A stretch of DNA of 64,000 bases, taken from positions 310,001 to 374,000 of the forward strand of contig NZ_PKUQ01000031.1 in the NCBI RefSeq assembly GCF_002866925.1. The letters run 5' to 3'. Source of the stretch: Cohaesibacter celericrescens (GTDB lineage Bacteria; Pseudomonadota; Alphaproteobacteria; Rhizobiales; Cohaesibacteraceae). Numbering within the stretch: the stretch's first letter is position 1; the number at the start of each line of letters is the position of its first letter. The notes under the pieces were generated by a model. It did not search any database. It had not been told where the DNA came from and worked only from the letters and a program-made list of their open reading frames with translations. A program made the position numbers and the translations under genes. Below, one piece after another: positions 47,645 through 57,424 of this stretch.

Positions 47645-48532
47645 ATGACTTTCAGACCACGCCGCACCGCTCTTTACATGCCCGGCTCCAATGCACGGGC
47701 GCTTGAAAAGGCCCGCAACCTGAATGTGGATGTGCTGCTGCTGGATTTGGAAGATTCAGTGGCGCTGGACAATAAGGACATGGCCCGCCAACAAGTGGTG
47801 GACGCAGTCAAGGCAGGTGGCTTCGGATATCGCGAAGTGGTGGTTCGTATCAATGGTCTGGACACTGCGTGGGGGGAAGCCGATCTTGATGCCGTGGCCC
47901 GCGTGCAGCCCGATGCGGTGTTGGTCCCCAAGGTGGATTGTGCCGAAGATGTTTATGCTGTTGGACGCAGACTGAATGATGCCGGAGCCGATCAGGCGCT
48001 GAAGATCTGGGCGATGATGGAGACCCCCGGCGGGATGTTGCGGGCGGCTGAAATCACCGCCAGTACGCAAGAATTTAACGGTCGCCGTTTGTCCTGTTTG
48101 GTAATGGGAACCAATGACTTAGCCAAAGAAACCCGTGCGGCAATGTTGCCCGGTCGCGCGCCGATGATGCCGTGGCTAATGACCTGTCTGGCGGCGGCGC
48201 GGGCCTATGATCTCGATATTATTGACGGGGTGTATAACCAGTTCAATGATGCTGAAGGGTTTGACGCAGAATGTATGCAAGGAGCCCAGATGGGCATGGA
48301 TGGCAAGACCATCATTCACCCCAAACAAATCGAAGCGGCCAATCGCATTTTTTCTCCCAGCTCTGAGGAGATCGAAAGCTGCCGTGAAATCATTGAAGCC
48401 TTTGACGCGCCGGAAAATCAGTCTAAAAATGTCATGACGATCAACGGCAATATGGTCGAACGATTGCATGCGGATATGGCCCGCCGTGTGGTCGAAATAG
48501 CCCAAGCCATTGCCAAGCAGGATGAGCAATAG
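47645..48532 (+). CDS. HpcH/HpaI-type CoA lyase, (beta-methyl)malyl-CoA lyase-like
   Basis: 295 residues from the ATG at 47645, with TGGAGA 6-8 bases upstream. An ATG at 47588 is less likely. The CitE/Mcl fold shows RTALYMPGSNARALEKA near 6-22 and LLLDLEDSVAL near 34-44 with the metal-binding acidic residues, and a Mg/CoA loop. In ethylmalonyl-CoA-pathway bacteria, Mcl cleaves malyl-CoA and methylmalyl-CoA. With the mesaconyl-CoA-hydratase-like gene at 50220 it would form two steps of that pathway. Citrate-lyase beta and other aldolase-like roles are not excluded. Confidence 0.85.
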   Translation: MTFRPRRTALYMPGSNARALEKARNLNVDVLLLDLEDSVALDNKDMARQQVVDAVKAGGFGYREVVVRINGLDTAWGEADLDAVARVQPDAVLVPKVDCAEDVYAVGRRLNDAGADQALKIWAMMETPGGMLRAAEITASTQEFNGRRLSCLVMGTNDLAKETRAAMLPGRAPMMPWLMTCLAAARAYDLDIIDGVYNQFNDAEGFDAECMQGAQMGMDGKTIIHPKQIEAANRIFSPSSEEIESCREIIEAFDAPENQSKNVMTINGNMVERLHADMARRVVEIAQAIAKQDEQ

Positions 48533-48534
48533 TC

Positions 48535-48753
48535 ATGAATGAAAAACAAAAGGTATACCGGTTTATCACAGGGGTGGACGATTCTAACTTTTGTCACAGG
48601 GTGACAGAGGCCCTGTCCAAAGGCTGGTCCATCCATGGTTCACCCTCCTACGCATTTGACGCAACCGAAGGTGTCATGAAATGCGGCCAAGCGGTGACAA
48701 AAGACGTTGAACCATTTGACTATACCCGCGAAGTAAAGTTGGGCGAGTTTTAG
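48535..48753 (+). CDS. DUF1737 small protein
   Basis: 72 residues, starting two bases after the lyase stop, so translation is very likely coupled to the lyase. The DUF1737 family has a compact pattern with VYRFITGVDDSNFCHRVTEAL at the start and GWSIHGSP in the middle, without a known role. It may be a small partner or regulator of the upstream enzyme; this is inference from position only. A terminator hairpin follows at 48780-48803. Confidence 0.85.
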   Translation: MNEKQKVYRFITGVDDSNFCHRVTEALSKGWSIHGSPSYAFDATEGVMKCGQAVTKDVEPFDYTREVKLGEF

Positions 48754-48778
48754 GCGCCAGGATTTTTCAAAAGCATTT

Positions 48779-48806
48779 AAGGCGGCCGGTGGTCGCCTTT
48801 TTTGTT
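48779..48806 (+). terminator. Terminator after the DUF1737 gene
   Basis: AAGGCG and CGCCTTTTTT arms around a short GC-rich loop, with a long T-run. It lies 26 bases after the DUF1737 stop and also faces the convergent phosphodiesterase gene. Confidence 0.8.
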
Positions 48807-48835
48807 TGTCATGCAAACGGGATTGATTCGGCTTG

Positions 48836-50056
48836 TTATTTCAGGCCCATGCAATTGGCGAAAAATGTGGTGGTGGCCGGCCAGTCGGAGAAGACGTTGG
48901 AAACGCCGATTCGATTCGCCAATACGTCAAGCAATTCATAAACCGCTCCGTCATTGTCGACGATGTTGTTGATGGATTGATAATACCAACCGCCGCCGGT
49001 GGTGAGTGGGCCGGAACGCTCTAGCGACCATGCGATGATGTTCAAACCTGCGGCCTTGGCTTGGGTGGCATAGATGGAAGGAACGATCTTGCCGTCTTGT
49101 GCTGTGACCAGCATCCAAAGGGGCGGAGCGATGTAATTGACGCCCATGTCTTTGAGCGCTTGCATCGATGGCTTGAAACTGTTGGCATCCATAATGTCGA
49201 TTTGTTTGCTGTTGCGGCCATCAAGATAGACGGCCTGTTTGCCGAACGCGGGCTCATGTTTGATCCAGTATAAAATATCGTCGAGGTTGAAGCTTTGCAC
49301 CCAGACATCAGAGGCTGGCACACCGGCGGTTTTGTAGTCGTCGATCAACATCTGGGCATAATTTTCTTGGCTCATGCCATCATAGGGCATGGTGACCGAA
49401 GGGGATTTGAGCTCCGGGGTGAATTTAACACCCAGTTGCTTGAGCAAAGTAATTGAGTCTTTGTGAGTCATCAGGGTGCCGGATGTCGCAGCGTAAAGGT
49501 CTGTACGCCAACCAGCGGTGCCCTTGATATATTCTTTAGGCGTCGTGGCGGTTTTGTCAGCTGCATCCATCTTGCCCTTCAGGCTTTGGAATTCTGCCAA
49601 GGTGATGTCTGAAGTCAGGCATTTGGCGTTGGCTTTGCTGTGCTTTGTGGCGGGTTCAAAAGGCGTGGTGCATTTGGCCGCGAGATCGGTGGTCAGAATG
49701 TTGGTTGTGGTGTGCAAGTCTGCTTGCGAATGACGGCAGACCAATTGTTTGTCCTTGGTAAAGGTCACATCGCACTCAACGATACCCGCGCCCATTTGGG
49801 CTGCGGCTTTATAGCTCTGGGCGGTGTGTTCGGGGAATTGTAACGGTGCGCCTCGGTGGCCGATCGAAAAGAGAGTGGTTTCCAGTTTTTTACCTGCCAA
49901 AAAATCTGCGGCACATGCGGAGAGCTGCTCTTTCAGCGGACCTTGTTGCATTTGATCAACAAGAAAAAAGGGACGAGGGCCGATGGTTGCCGCATGGGCG
50001 GCTGTGATGCCGACGGCGAAAGGGATTAGAAGGGACAGCAGAATTTGGGTGCGCAT
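48836..50056 (-). CDS. Glycerophosphodiester phosphodiesterase
   Basis: 406 residues, periplasmic: signal peptide at about 1-22 (ending AHAAT). The GDPD TIM-barrel is marked by [12 protein letters not shown] near 68-79, the acidic EC residues in [19 protein letters not shown] near 92-110, and FTPELKSPS near 212-220. It hydrolyses deacylated phospholipids to glycerol-3-phosphate and an alcohol. A GAGAGGC site precedes the start. It is convergent with the DUF1737 gene and divergent from the mesaconyl-CoA-hydratase-like gene. Confidence 0.9.
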   Translation of the reverse strand: MRTQILLSLLIPFAVGITAAHAATIGPRPFFLVDQMQQGPLKEQLSACAADFLAGKKLETTLFSIGHRGAPLQFPEHTAQSYKAAAQMGAGIVECDVTFTKDKQLVCRHSQADLHTTTNILTTDLAAKCTTPFEPATKHSKANAKCLTSDITLAEFQSLKGKMDAADKTATTPKEYIKGTAGWRTDLYAATSGTLMTHKDSITLLKQLGVKFTPELKSPSVTMPYDGMSQENYAQMLIDDYKTAGVPASDVWVQSFNLDDILYWIKHEPAFGKQAVYLDGRNSKQIDIMDANSFKPSMQALKDMGVNYIAPPLWMLVTAQDGKIVPSIYATQAKAAGLNIIAWSLERSGPLTTGGGWYYQSINNIVDNDGAVYELLDVLANRIGVSNVFSDWPATTTFFANCMGLK

Positions 50057-50219
50057 GGAAGCCTCTCGCTGGAATTTGATATGTGTCTATCGCGTGCATC
50101 TGAATGTTGATGGACCGTTTGGAATGCAGTGTAGCGTCTTATCCTAACGTTCGAATGACAGTTCTGTTGCGGTGCAATATAGTTTACGGACCCATTGAAG
50201 GCGTGTGAGGGAGGGTCTT

Positions 50220-51281
50220 ATGAGCAAAACCAATTCGGGTCGTTATTTCGAAGATTTTACCATCGGTCATGTGATCCGTCACGCTACGCCACGTACCGTG
50301 ACGCAAGGCGATGTCTCTCTTTATACTGCTCTGTATGGTTCTCGTTTTGCGGTGCAAAGCTCGGATGTCTTTGCCCAAGACATTGGCTATGAGCGGGCTC
50401 CGGTGGATGATCTGTTGGTCTTTCACATTGTGTTTGGCAAAACAGTGCCGGATATATCGCTCAATGCGGTGGCCAATCTGGGCTATGCTGGCTGCCGTTT
50501 TCTAGCTCCTGTCTTCCCCGGGGATACGCTGGTTGCCAGCTCGGAAGTGATCGGGCTGAAGGAAAACTCCAATGGCAAGACCGGCGTTGTTTATGTGCGC
50601 TCAACCGGCTTCAATCAAGAGGATGTGTGTGTTCTTGATTATGTGCGCTGGGTGATGGTGCGCAAAAAAGACCCTGCCATTGCGACGGGGCATGATGCTG
50701 TGCCGTCTTTGCCAGCCGCGTTGGCGCCAGACTCGCTGGGAGATGCGGTGCCGATCCTTGATGTTTCGGCCTTTGATACAGATCTTTCCGGCTCGGTCCA
50801 TATGTGGGACGATTATCAGATCGGTGAGAAAATCGACCATGCAGATGGCATGACAGTAGAAGACGCCGAGCATCAGATGGCGACGCGGCTGTATCAAAAT
50901 ACGGCCAAAGTGCATTTCAATCATTTCATAGAAAGCAAAGGCCGGTTTGGCTGTCGGTTGATTTATGGTGGCCATGTGATGTCTCTGGCGCGTGCCTTGT
51001 CGTTTAACGGTCTAGGCAATGCTTTTCATATTGCTGCCATCAATGGCGGGCGTCATGTCGCGCCACTGTTTGCCGGTGATACGGTGTTTGCCTGGTCTGA
51101 AGTGATCAACAAAGCGGAACTGCCCGGACGTGAAGATGTGGGGGCGTTGCGGGTGCGGCTTTTTGCCACCAAGGACTGCCCGTGTGCTGCTTTTCCGACC
51201 AAGACGGAGGCTGGATATGATCCGGCTGTGATTCTCGATATGGATCTTTGGGTTTTGCTGCCACGGTCTTCCTCCGCCTGA
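50220..51281 (+). CDS. MaoC-type dehydratase, mesaconyl-CoA hydratase-like
   Basis: 353 residues from the ATG at 50220, with GGGAGGG directly upstream. Two MaoC/hotdog halves are visible (N-terminal FEDFTIGHVIRHATPRTVTQGD, about 11-32, and a second near 200-220 opening with MWDDYQIGEKI). This two-domain length and the first-half sequence match mesaconyl-CoA hydratase (beta-methylmalyl-CoA dehydratase) of the ethylmalonyl-CoA pathway. It lies 2.3 kb from the lyase-like gene. Other MaoC dehydratases of this size exist, so the substrate is a strong guess only. Confidence 0.82.
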   Translation: MSKTNSGRYFEDFTIGHVIRHATPRTVTQGDVSLYTALYGSRFAVQSSDVFAQDIGYERAPVDDLLVFHIVFGKTVPDISLNAVANLGYAGCRFLAPVFPGDTLVASSEVIGLKENSNGKTGVVYVRSTGFNQEDVCVLDYVRWVMVRKKDPAIATGHDAVPSLPAALAPDSLGDAVPILDVSAFDTDLSGSVHMWDDYQIGEKIDHADGMTVEDAEHQMATRLYQNTAKVHFNHFIESKGRFGCRLIYGGHVMSLARALSFNGLGNAFHIAAINGGRHVAPLFAGDTVFAWSEVINKAELPGREDVGALRVRLFATKDCPCAAFPTKTEAGYDPAVILDMDLWVLLPRSSSA

Positions 51282-51712
51282 AGACTGAGTGAACGGCTGG
51301 CCATTCGTATAGTCTTCGGATTGAGACACTTTCTCATCTGCTGGGCTGTAGCTGGGATGAACGGGATGAAAGCACGGCTGCTGTGTATCGCGCTTGTGGA
51401 TCTTGATCCGCATGCGTTCTGATTCCCAAGCAAATCAAGTCGGGTTTGAGAAATATCATTTAACTTCTCGCCAAAGCCTTTTAAGCTTGGGTGCGATCCG
51501 GCTAATATCCCGTTGATTTATAGGATGGTCCAATGTTTTCGTTTTCGTAACGTAAGCTTTGTATCGTCCGTTAGGCGTATTTTGGACGAAAAATTTGAGT
51601 TTCACCCGCTACTGGCTTTGACCAAATGCCAATTTGTCGTTAAGACAACAGGCATGCGAACCAGCTCCTTGGTTACCTTTACGCAAGCGTCACCTGTCGA
51701 GGACCGAAAAAT
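51282..51712. other. 431-base region upstream of sdhC
   Basis: No gene that I can support. A 67-codon frame at 51513-51716 has no domain and lies across the sdhC ribosome-binding site. A TTGACC at about 51618 with an AT-rich region about 17 bases on could be a promoter. The region must contain the control of the sdh genes, but I see no clear operator. Confidence 0.55.
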
Positions 51713-52117
51713 ATGACAGACGTCGACCTGAAGGGCAAACGCCCTATTTCTCCCCATGTTCAGCAGGGTGCCTATGCCGTCACCTTTTCAATGGCTATTT
51801 CCATTAGCCATCGTCTATCCGGTATGGCCCTTTATGCTGGTACTTTTTTCCTTGCCTACTGGCTGATCGCTCTGGCGATTGGACCTGAAGCTTTCGATAC
51901 TGCGCAGATGCTCTGGGGTTCGATCCTGGGCCGCTTGGTTTTGATGGCCTTCACTTGGGCGCTCGTGCATCACATGCTCGGCGGTATCCGGCACTTCATC
52001 TGGGATATTCCTGCGATGATGGAAAAACCGCAAATCGAGTTTCTGTATCGCGCGACCCTGATCGGTGGCATTTTGCTGACCGTGATCCTTTGGGTCATCG
52101 GCTACGCAGTAATGTAG
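51713..52117 (+). CDS. sdhC: Succinate dehydrogenase cytochrome b556 subunit
   Basis: 134 residues with three membrane segments (about 26-48, 60-85 and 105-130). The family signature RPISPHVQQGAYAVTFSMAISISHRLSG, in pieces, lies at the N-terminus, and HHMLGGIRHFIWD near 84-96 carries the heme ligand His and quinone-site residues. It anchors the SdhAB dimer. The start has a GAGGA site 8-10 bases upstream. sdhD follows after 18 bases. Confidence 0.95.
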   Translation: MTDVDLKGKRPISPHVQQGAYAVTFSMAISISHRLSGMALYAGTFFLAYWLIALAIGPEAFDTAQMLWGSILGRLVLMAFTWALVHHMLGGIRHFIWDIPAMMEKPQIEFLYRATLIGGILLTVILWVIGYAVM

Positions 52118-52135
52118 TGGCAGGGAGATAGAATA

Positions 52136-52510
52136 ATGAAAACACCTCTTAAAACAATTCGTGGACTGGGCAATACCCACCATGGCACCGAGCATCACTG
52201 GATTATGCGCCTCACATCTGTTGCGCTTCTTTTCCTGAGCGTCGGGTTCATCTGGTTTGTGATCTCTGCGCTCAATTCCGATTATGAAAGCGCAAAAGTG
52301 CTGGTTGGGCATCCGGTTGTTGCCGTGATGTTGCTGCTTTTTGTGGTCATCGGCTGTTACCATATGTATCAGGGTTCGCTGACCATTACCGAAGACTACT
52401 TCCAATGTCAGCTCTATCGGACTGCTTCGAAGATCGCCACCTTCTTTCTTTCAACCGTCGTCGGTACCGCATGTGTGTTTGCTGTACTGAAAGTGTCATT
52501 CGGGGGTTAA
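52136..52510 (+). CDS. sdhD: Succinate dehydrogenase hydrophobic membrane anchor subunit
   Basis: 124 residues with three membrane segments (about 25-48, 60-83 and 96-120). [15 protein letters not shown] near 19-33 and [22 protein letters not shown] near 60-80 in pieces match SdhD, with a His near the third segment for heme or quinone binding. It lies in the order sdhC-sdhD-sdhA-sdhB. The sdhA start is seven bases past the stop. Confidence 0.92.
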   Translation: MKTPLKTIRGLGNTHHGTEHHWIMRLTSVALLFLSVGFIWFVISALNSDYESAKVLVGHPVVAVMLLLFVVIGCYHMYQGSLTITEDYFQCQLYRTASKIATFFLSTVVGTACVFAVLKVSFGG

Positions 52511-52517
52511 TGATCAG

Positions 52518-54365
52518 ATGGCAAATACCTATAGTATCAATGGCCGCGACTACACGGTTGTCGACCATTATCATGACGTTGTTGTTGTCGGTGCCGGTGG
52601 TGCAGGTTTGCGCGCCACACTTGGTATGGCAGAGCAGGGTCTGCGCACCGCATGTGTGACCAAAGTGTTCCCAACCCGTTCGCACACTGTTGCGGCACAG
52701 GGTGGCATCGCGGCGTCGCTGCAGAATATGGGCCCAGATAGCTGGCAGTGGCATATGTATGACACCGTCAAGGGTTCTGACTGGCTCGGCGATACCGATG
52801 CAATGGAATATCTTGCACGCGAAGCACCCAAGGCTGTGTATGAACTTGAGCATTACGGTGTTCCATTCTCACGCACAGAAGAAGGCAAGATCTACCAGCG
52901 GCCGTTCGGCGGTCATATGCAGAATTATGGTGAAGGTCCTGCTGTGCAGCGTACCTGTGCCGCGGCTGACCGTACCGGTCACGCGATCCTGCATACATTG
53001 TATGGTCAGTCCATCCGCAACAACGCGGAATTCTACATTGAGTATTTCGGCCTTGATTTGCTGATGTCCGATGAGGGCGTTTGTGAAGGCGTTGTGGCAT
53101 GGAATCTTGATGACGGCACCATTCACCGTTTCAACGCCAAAATGGTTGTTTTGGCGACAGGTGGTTATGGACGCACTTACTTCTCTGCAACCTCGGCCCA
53201 CACCATCACCGGTGATGGCAATGCCATGGTTGCTCGTGCAGGTCTGCCTTTGCAGGACATGGAGTTTGTTCAGTTCCATCCAACCGGCATTTATGGCGCT
53301 GGCTGTCTGATCACTGAAGGTGTTCGCGGCGAGGGTGGCTATCTGGTCAACTCTGAAGGCGAGCGCTTTATGGAACGTTATGCTCCGAGCGCCAAAGACC
53401 TTGCGTCTCGCGATGTGGTGTCTCGTTGTATGACCATCGAAATCCGCGAAGGCCGTGGTGTTGGTCCAAACAAGGATCATATCTTCCTGCATCTGGATCA
53501 TCTTGATCCTGAAATGTTGGCAGAACGCCTGCCGGGCATTTCCGAATCAGCGCATATCTTTGCTGGTGTGGATGTGACCAAGGAGCCAATTCCGGTGTTG
53601 CCGACGGTTCACTATAATATGGGTGGTATTCCAACCAACTATTGGGGTGAAGTGTTGAATCCGACTGCTGAAGATCCGAACGCGATTGCGCCGGGCCTGA
53701 TGGCTGTTGGTGAAGCAGCCTGTGCCTCTGTGCATGGTGCAAACCGTCTCGGGTCTAACTCCCTGATTGACCTTGTGGTCTTTGGCCGCGCAGCGGCGAT
53801 CAAGGCCGGTACGATCATCGATCGTGATTCAGCGATGCCGACACCGAATCTTGGTTGCTTTGACAAAATCATGGCCAACTTTGACAAGATTCGCTTTGCT
53901 GACGGGTCTACCCCAACCGCCGATATTCGCCTGAAGATGCAGAAGAGCATGCAGAATAACGCTGCCGTCTTCCGTACACAGGAAACATTGGCACAAGGTT
54001 GCACCGAGATGAAGGCAATCTGGGGTGAAATGAACGACCTGAAAGTGACCGACCGGTCACTGGTCTGGAACTCCGATCTGATGGAAACATTGGAGCTGCA
54101 GAACTTGATGGCTAATGCGATCCCGACTGTTGTTGGCGCAGAAGCTCGCAAGGAAAGCCGTGGGGCCCATTCCCGTGAAGACTATAAAGATGGTGCGTTC
54201 AGCGGCCGTAACGATGAAGAGTGGCGCAAGCATACTCTGGCATGGGTGAATGAAGATGGCGACTGTCGCCTAGACTATCGCCCGGTTGTCCTGGATCCAT
54301 TGACGACCGAGGAAGAAGGCGGGATTGATCTTGCGAAGATCGCGCCGAAAGCCCGTGTCTACTAA
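52518..54365 (+). CDS. sdhA: Succinate dehydrogenase flavoprotein subunit
   Basis: 615 residues. The FAD-binding dinucleotide motif [15 protein letters not shown] is at about 21-35, the covalent-FAD His lies in [10 protein letters not shown] near 54-63, and the HPTGIYGAG segment lies in the middle. The catalytic Arg/His sites match the fumarate reductase/succinate dehydrogenase family. It is followed by a hairpin at 54379-54398 before sdhB, which may lower downstream transcription or protect the upstream mRNA. Confidence 0.97.
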   Translation: MANTYSINGRDYTVVDHYHDVVVVGAGGAGLRATLGMAEQGLRTACVTKVFPTRSHTVAAQGGIAASLQNMGPDSWQWHMYDTVKGSDWLGDTDAMEYLAREAPKAVYELEHYGVPFSRTEEGKIYQRPFGGHMQNYGEGPAVQRTCAAADRTGHAILHTLYGQSIRNNAEFYIEYFGLDLLMSDEGVCEGVVAWNLDDGTIHRFNAKMVVLATGGYGRTYFSATSAHTITGDGNAMVARAGLPLQDMEFVQFHPTGIYGAGCLITEGVRGEGGYLVNSEGERFMERYAPSAKDLASRDVVSRCMTIEIREGRGVGPNKDHIFLHLDHLDPEMLAERLPGISESAHIFAGVDVTKEPIPVLPTVHYNMGGIPTNYWGEVLNPTAEDPNAIAPGLMAVGEAACASVHGANRLGSNSLIDLVVFGRAAAIKAGTIIDRDSAMPTPNLGCFDKIMANFDKIRFADGSTPTADIRLKMQKSMQNNAAVFRTQETLAQGCTEMKAIWGEMNDLKVTDRSLVWNSDLMETLELQNLMANAIPTVVGAEARKESRGAHSREDYKDGAFSGRNDEEWRKHTLAWVNEDGDCRLDYRPVVLDPLTTEEEGGIDLAKIAPKARVY

Positions 54366-54378
54366 CAGCCCTTAATGT

Positions 54379-54398
54379 CGGACAGCTTAGGCTGTCCG
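54379..54398 (+). terminator. Hairpin between sdhA and sdhB
   Basis: CGGACAGC (54379-54386) and GCTGTCCG (54391-54398) form an 8-bp perfect stem with a TTAG loop, followed by GCCTTTTCG. The T-run is short, so it is likely a partial terminator or mRNA-stabilising hairpin rather than a full stop. Confidence 0.5.
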
Positions 54399-54471
54399 GC
54401 CTTTTCGAATATGCAGCCCTGATCCGCCAATGATGCGGCTGGGCGAGAACCGAACAATACGGAGCGAAAAG

Positions 54472-55254
54472 ATGGTTGAACTTGCGCTGCCGAAAAACTC
54501 AGTGATTAAGGAAGGCAAGACTTGGCCGAAGCCCGAAGGCGCGTCCAACTTGACCGAATTCCGCATCTATCGATGGAATCCTGAAGACGGCAAAAACCCA
54601 CAGATCGACACCTATTTTGTCGATCGTGATGACTGTGGCCCAATGGTCCTGGATGGTCTGCTTTACATCAAGGATAAGGTCGACGCGACCCTGACTTTGC
54701 GCCGGTCCTGTCGTGAGGGCATTTGTGGTTCTTGCGCCATGAATATCGATGGTGCCAATACATTGGCATGTACCTTCGGTATGGATGAATGCAAATCCAA
54801 GACAGTTAAAGTCTATCCACTGCCTCATATGAAAGTGGTCAAGGATCTCGTGCCGGACATGAATAATTTTTATGCCCAGCATGCCTCGATCGAACCATAT
54901 TTGAAAACAGACACCCCTGCACCCGATACAGAATGGCTGCAGTCTCGCGAAGACCGTGCCAAACTGGATGGTCTTTATGAGTGTATTCTATGTGCCTGTT
55001 GTTCGACGTCCTGCCCGTCTTATTGGTGGAATGGCGAGCGTTATATGGGCCCAGCTGCGTTGTTGCAGGCCTATCGTTGGTTGATTGACAGTCGTGATGA
55101 ATATACCGGTGAACGTCTGGATCAGCTTGATCATGTCTATGGCGCTTATCGTTGTCACACCATCATGAACTGCACCAAGGTTTGCCCTAAGGGTCTGAAC
55201 CCTGCCAAGGCAATTGCAGAAATCAAAAAAATGTTGGTACAACGCGCAATCTAG
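54472..55254 (+). CDS. sdhB: Succinate dehydrogenase iron-sulfur subunit
   Basis: 260 residues from the ATG at 54472, with GGAGCG upstream; an ATG at 54430 has no site. The 2Fe-2S ligands are in [12 protein letters not shown] near 77-88, and the 4Fe-4S and 3Fe-4S cluster ligands in [16 protein letters not shown] near 170-185 and [11 protein letters not shown] near 232-242. It passes electrons from SdhA to the quinone site. It is the last sdh gene and is followed by a strong terminator. Confidence 0.97.
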   Translation: MVELALPKNSVIKEGKTWPKPEGASNLTEFRIYRWNPEDGKNPQIDTYFVDRDDCGPMVLDGLLYIKDKVDATLTLRRSCREGICGSCAMNIDGANTLACTFGMDECKSKTVKVYPLPHMKVVKDLVPDMNNFYAQHASIEPYLKTDTPAPDTEWLQSREDRAKLDGLYECILCACCSTSCPSYWWNGERYMGPAALLQAYRWLIDSRDEYTGERLDQLDHVYGAYRCHTIMNCTKVCPKGLNPAKAIAEIKKMLVQRAI

Positions 55255-55288
55255 GCGCGTTTTCACCTGACTTTGTGTTTTGCGTTTG

Positions 55289-55326
55289 AACCGCCTCCCG
55301 GCGTTATGCTGGGAGGCGGTTTTTTG
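55289..55326 (+). terminator. Rho-independent terminator of the sdh genes
   Basis: AACCGCCTCCC (55289-55299) and GGGAGGCGGTT (55311-55321) form a perfect 11-bp stem followed by a T-run. It lies 35 bases after the sdhB stop. Confidence 0.92.
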
Positions 55327-55552
55327 TTGTGAACAGCCTATTCGTTGGCTTGCGGGGTTTGGGTGCGGTTCCGTCCTTTGCGCCTTGAAATTGTCCCAAT
55401 TGTTGCCCACTTGCTGCTCGTAGTTTGATTGCAAATCGCTGTTTAAAGAACTGGCGTTTTGCTCTGCATGACAATTTGGGGGAATTGTCATGCGTCTGTA
55501 GGAAACATCAGATAATTCGCGGCTTAAGCGAAAAATGACACGGGAGGCTACC

Positions 55553-56005
55553 ATGCTGCAGACAAATATTCTGTTTGTGGACGAAACGAACAATGGTCGC
55601 AGTATTCTTGCTGAAGCTTATTTTAATAATGGGCTCATGACCGAGGCGCGCGCATTCAGTGCCGGATTCTCTCCAACGCTGGAATTGGATCCTCATGTGT
55701 TTGATGTGTTGCGTGAGGAGGGAATCGCACCGGATGATTTTTGCCCCAAGCCTATCGACGTTTTTCTACAGGCCTATTCGCCCAGAATTGACTTGATTGT
55801 GGGGTTCAAACCCATGATCAATGCTTACAAATTGCCGATGTTTCCGCATCTCCCACCCGTCACGCATTTGACTATTGAACCGGCACAGGACCGGATTGAA
55901 CAAAACGGTCGAAGGCGCGCATTTCGAGCGTGTTTTGCGGATGTTAAGATGGCTGTTGATCGTGCGATGGCGACCGGAAAATTACCAAACAACCAAGCAG
56001 CCTAA
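55553..56005 (+). CDS. Low-molecular-weight phosphatase-fold protein lacking the catalytic Cys
   Basis: 150 residues from the ATG at 55553, with GGGAGG seven bases upstream. The start matches the LMW-PTP/arsenate reductase (ArsC) P-loop, FVDETNNGRS (about 8-17), where the invariant Cys of C-X5-R is Asp10 and the Arg is kept at 16. The rest (AFSAG near 34-38, DPHVFDVLREEGI near 46-58, PAQDRIEQ-like segment later) fits the fold. Without the Cys it cannot use the known catalytic mechanism, so a binding or regulatory role is more likely. It follows the sdh terminator and is not obviously in an ars cluster. Confidence 0.75.
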   Translation: MLQTNILFVDETNNGRSILAEAYFNNGLMTEARAFSAGFSPTLELDPHVFDVLREEGIAPDDFCPKPIDVFLQAYSPRIDLIVGFKPMINAYKLPMFPHLPPVTHLTIEPAQDRIEQNGRRRAFRACFADVKMAVDRAMATGKLPNNQAA

Positions 56006-56280
56006 GCGATTTTTTGTCAGCGTTGCAGCGTGGGTTTTTGGCCCCGTTTGTGTGTTTGCCGCGTTGCGCTGCCATCGCATGAAGCACAATGGTCGCGGAA
56101 TGGCTGGCAATGACGGTGATCAATGATTTATTCTTCTTAACTGCTATAAAAGCGGCCGAAAACCTCTAAAATCCGATGTCTAGCCCTTCTTTCGCTGCAA
56201 ATAACTGGACGAGAGGGGGGGAATGTTCTATTTCGATAACAAGACTATACCCATCTCGAAGTTACACAGGAGAGATCAGC

Positions 56281-57363
56281 GTGAGCGGAATCAAACTGCG
56301 CCCCGGCGTCGTCACAGGCGATGAATATTTGCAGCTCTTGGATGCCTGCAAAGAAGGTGGCTATGCGCTACCGGCAGTAAATGTCACCGGCACCAACAGC
56401 CTGAATGCGGTTATGGAAGCCGCAGCCAAAGCCAAGTCTGATATCATTATTCAGATGTCAAATGGTGGCGCCCAGTTCTATGCAGGGCAAGGCGCTCCTG
56501 ATCCAATGCGTGCTCGAGTTTTGGGGTCTATTTCCATCGCTCAGCATGTGCAATTGCTGGCTGAAGAATATGGCATTTGCGCTGTTCTGCATACCGACCA
56601 CTGCAACCGCAAACTTCTGCCTTGGGTTGACGGCTTGATCGAAGCTGGTGAAAAGCATTTCAAAGAAACCGGTCGTCCGCTTTACACTTCTCACATGATC
56701 GATTTGTCCGAAGAATCTCTGGAAGACAACGTTCAGACCTGTGCGAAATATCTTGAGCGCATGGCGCCTATGGGTATGAGCCTGGAAATCGAACTGGGTG
56801 TCACCGGCGGTGAAGAAGACGGTATCGGTAAAGAGCTGGAAGAAGGCGACGCTGAGAATCCAAGTCTCTACACCCAGCCTTCTGATGTGCTTTATGCCTA
56901 TGACGTTCTGTCCAAGATCGGTCACTTCACTGTGGCTGCTTCTTTCGGCAACGTGCATGGTGTTTATGCGCCGGGTAACGTCAAGCTGCGTCCTGAGATT
57001 CTGAAGCACTCACAGGAAATGGTTGCCAAAGAACGCAATCTGGCTGACAAGCCTCTGAGCCTCGTATTCCACGGTGGTTCTGGTTCTCGTAAAGACCAGA
57101 TCACCGAAGCTGTTGGTTATGGTGTGTTCAAAATGAACCTCGATACAGATATCCAGTTCGCTTTTGCTGAGTCTGTTGGCGCTAAAGTCATGGAAAAACC
57201 GATTGCCTTCCAGCATCAGGTCGATCCAGAAGACGCCACTCCATACAAAAAATTCTATGATCCTCGTAAATGGCTGCGTGCCGGTGAAGAGGGCATGATT
57301 GCGCGTTTGCAAGAAGCAATGAATGATTTGGGTTCTGCCGGACGTTCTGTTGCAAGCAAGTAA
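56281..57363 (+). CDS. fba: Fructose-bisphosphate aldolase, class II
   Basis: 360 residues from a GTG at 56281 with AGGAGAG eight bases upstream; the ATG at 56176 would add an unrelated Ser-rich leader. The metal-dependent (class IIA) fold shows HTDHCNRKLLPW near 104-115, with the Zn-binding His and catalytic Asp106, and SHMIDLSEES near 138-147. It resembles E. coli FbaA closely. It cleaves or forms fructose-1,6-bisphosphate. A terminator follows. Confidence 0.96.
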   Translation: MSGIKLRPGVVTGDEYLQLLDACKEGGYALPAVNVTGTNSLNAVMEAAAKAKSDIIIQMSNGGAQFYAGQGAPDPMRARVLGSISIAQHVQLLAEEYGICAVLHTDHCNRKLLPWVDGLIEAGEKHFKETGRPLYTSHMIDLSEESLEDNVQTCAKYLERMAPMGMSLEIELGVTGGEEDGIGKELEEGDAENPSLYTQPSDVLYAYDVLSKIGHFTVAASFGNVHGVYAPGNVKLRPEILKHSQEMVAKERNLADKPLSLVFHGGSGSRKDQITEAVGYGVFKMNLDTDIQFAFAESVGAKVMEKPIAFQHQVDPEDATPYKKFYDPRKWLRAGEEGMIARLQEAMNDLGSAGRSVASK

Positions 57364-57390
57364 GCTGCCTGATCTAAACTCTTAAATTAG

Positions 57391-57424
57391 ACCCTCCGGA
57401 TTGTTCATTCGGAGGGTTTTTTGT
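57391..57424 (+). terminator. Terminator of fba
   Basis: ACCCTCCG (57391-57398) and CGGAGGGT (57410-57417) pair around an 11-base loop and are followed by a T-run. Confidence 0.88.

Noticed and set aside
51513..51716. 67-codon frame upstream of sdhC
   Set aside because: It overlaps the sdhC start region, has no recognisable site and no domain.
55553..56005. Arsenate reductase (ArsC) or active low-molecular-weight tyrosine phosphatase
   Set aside because: The fold fits, but the catalytic Cys of C-X5-R is Asp, so I did not assign an enzymatic name.
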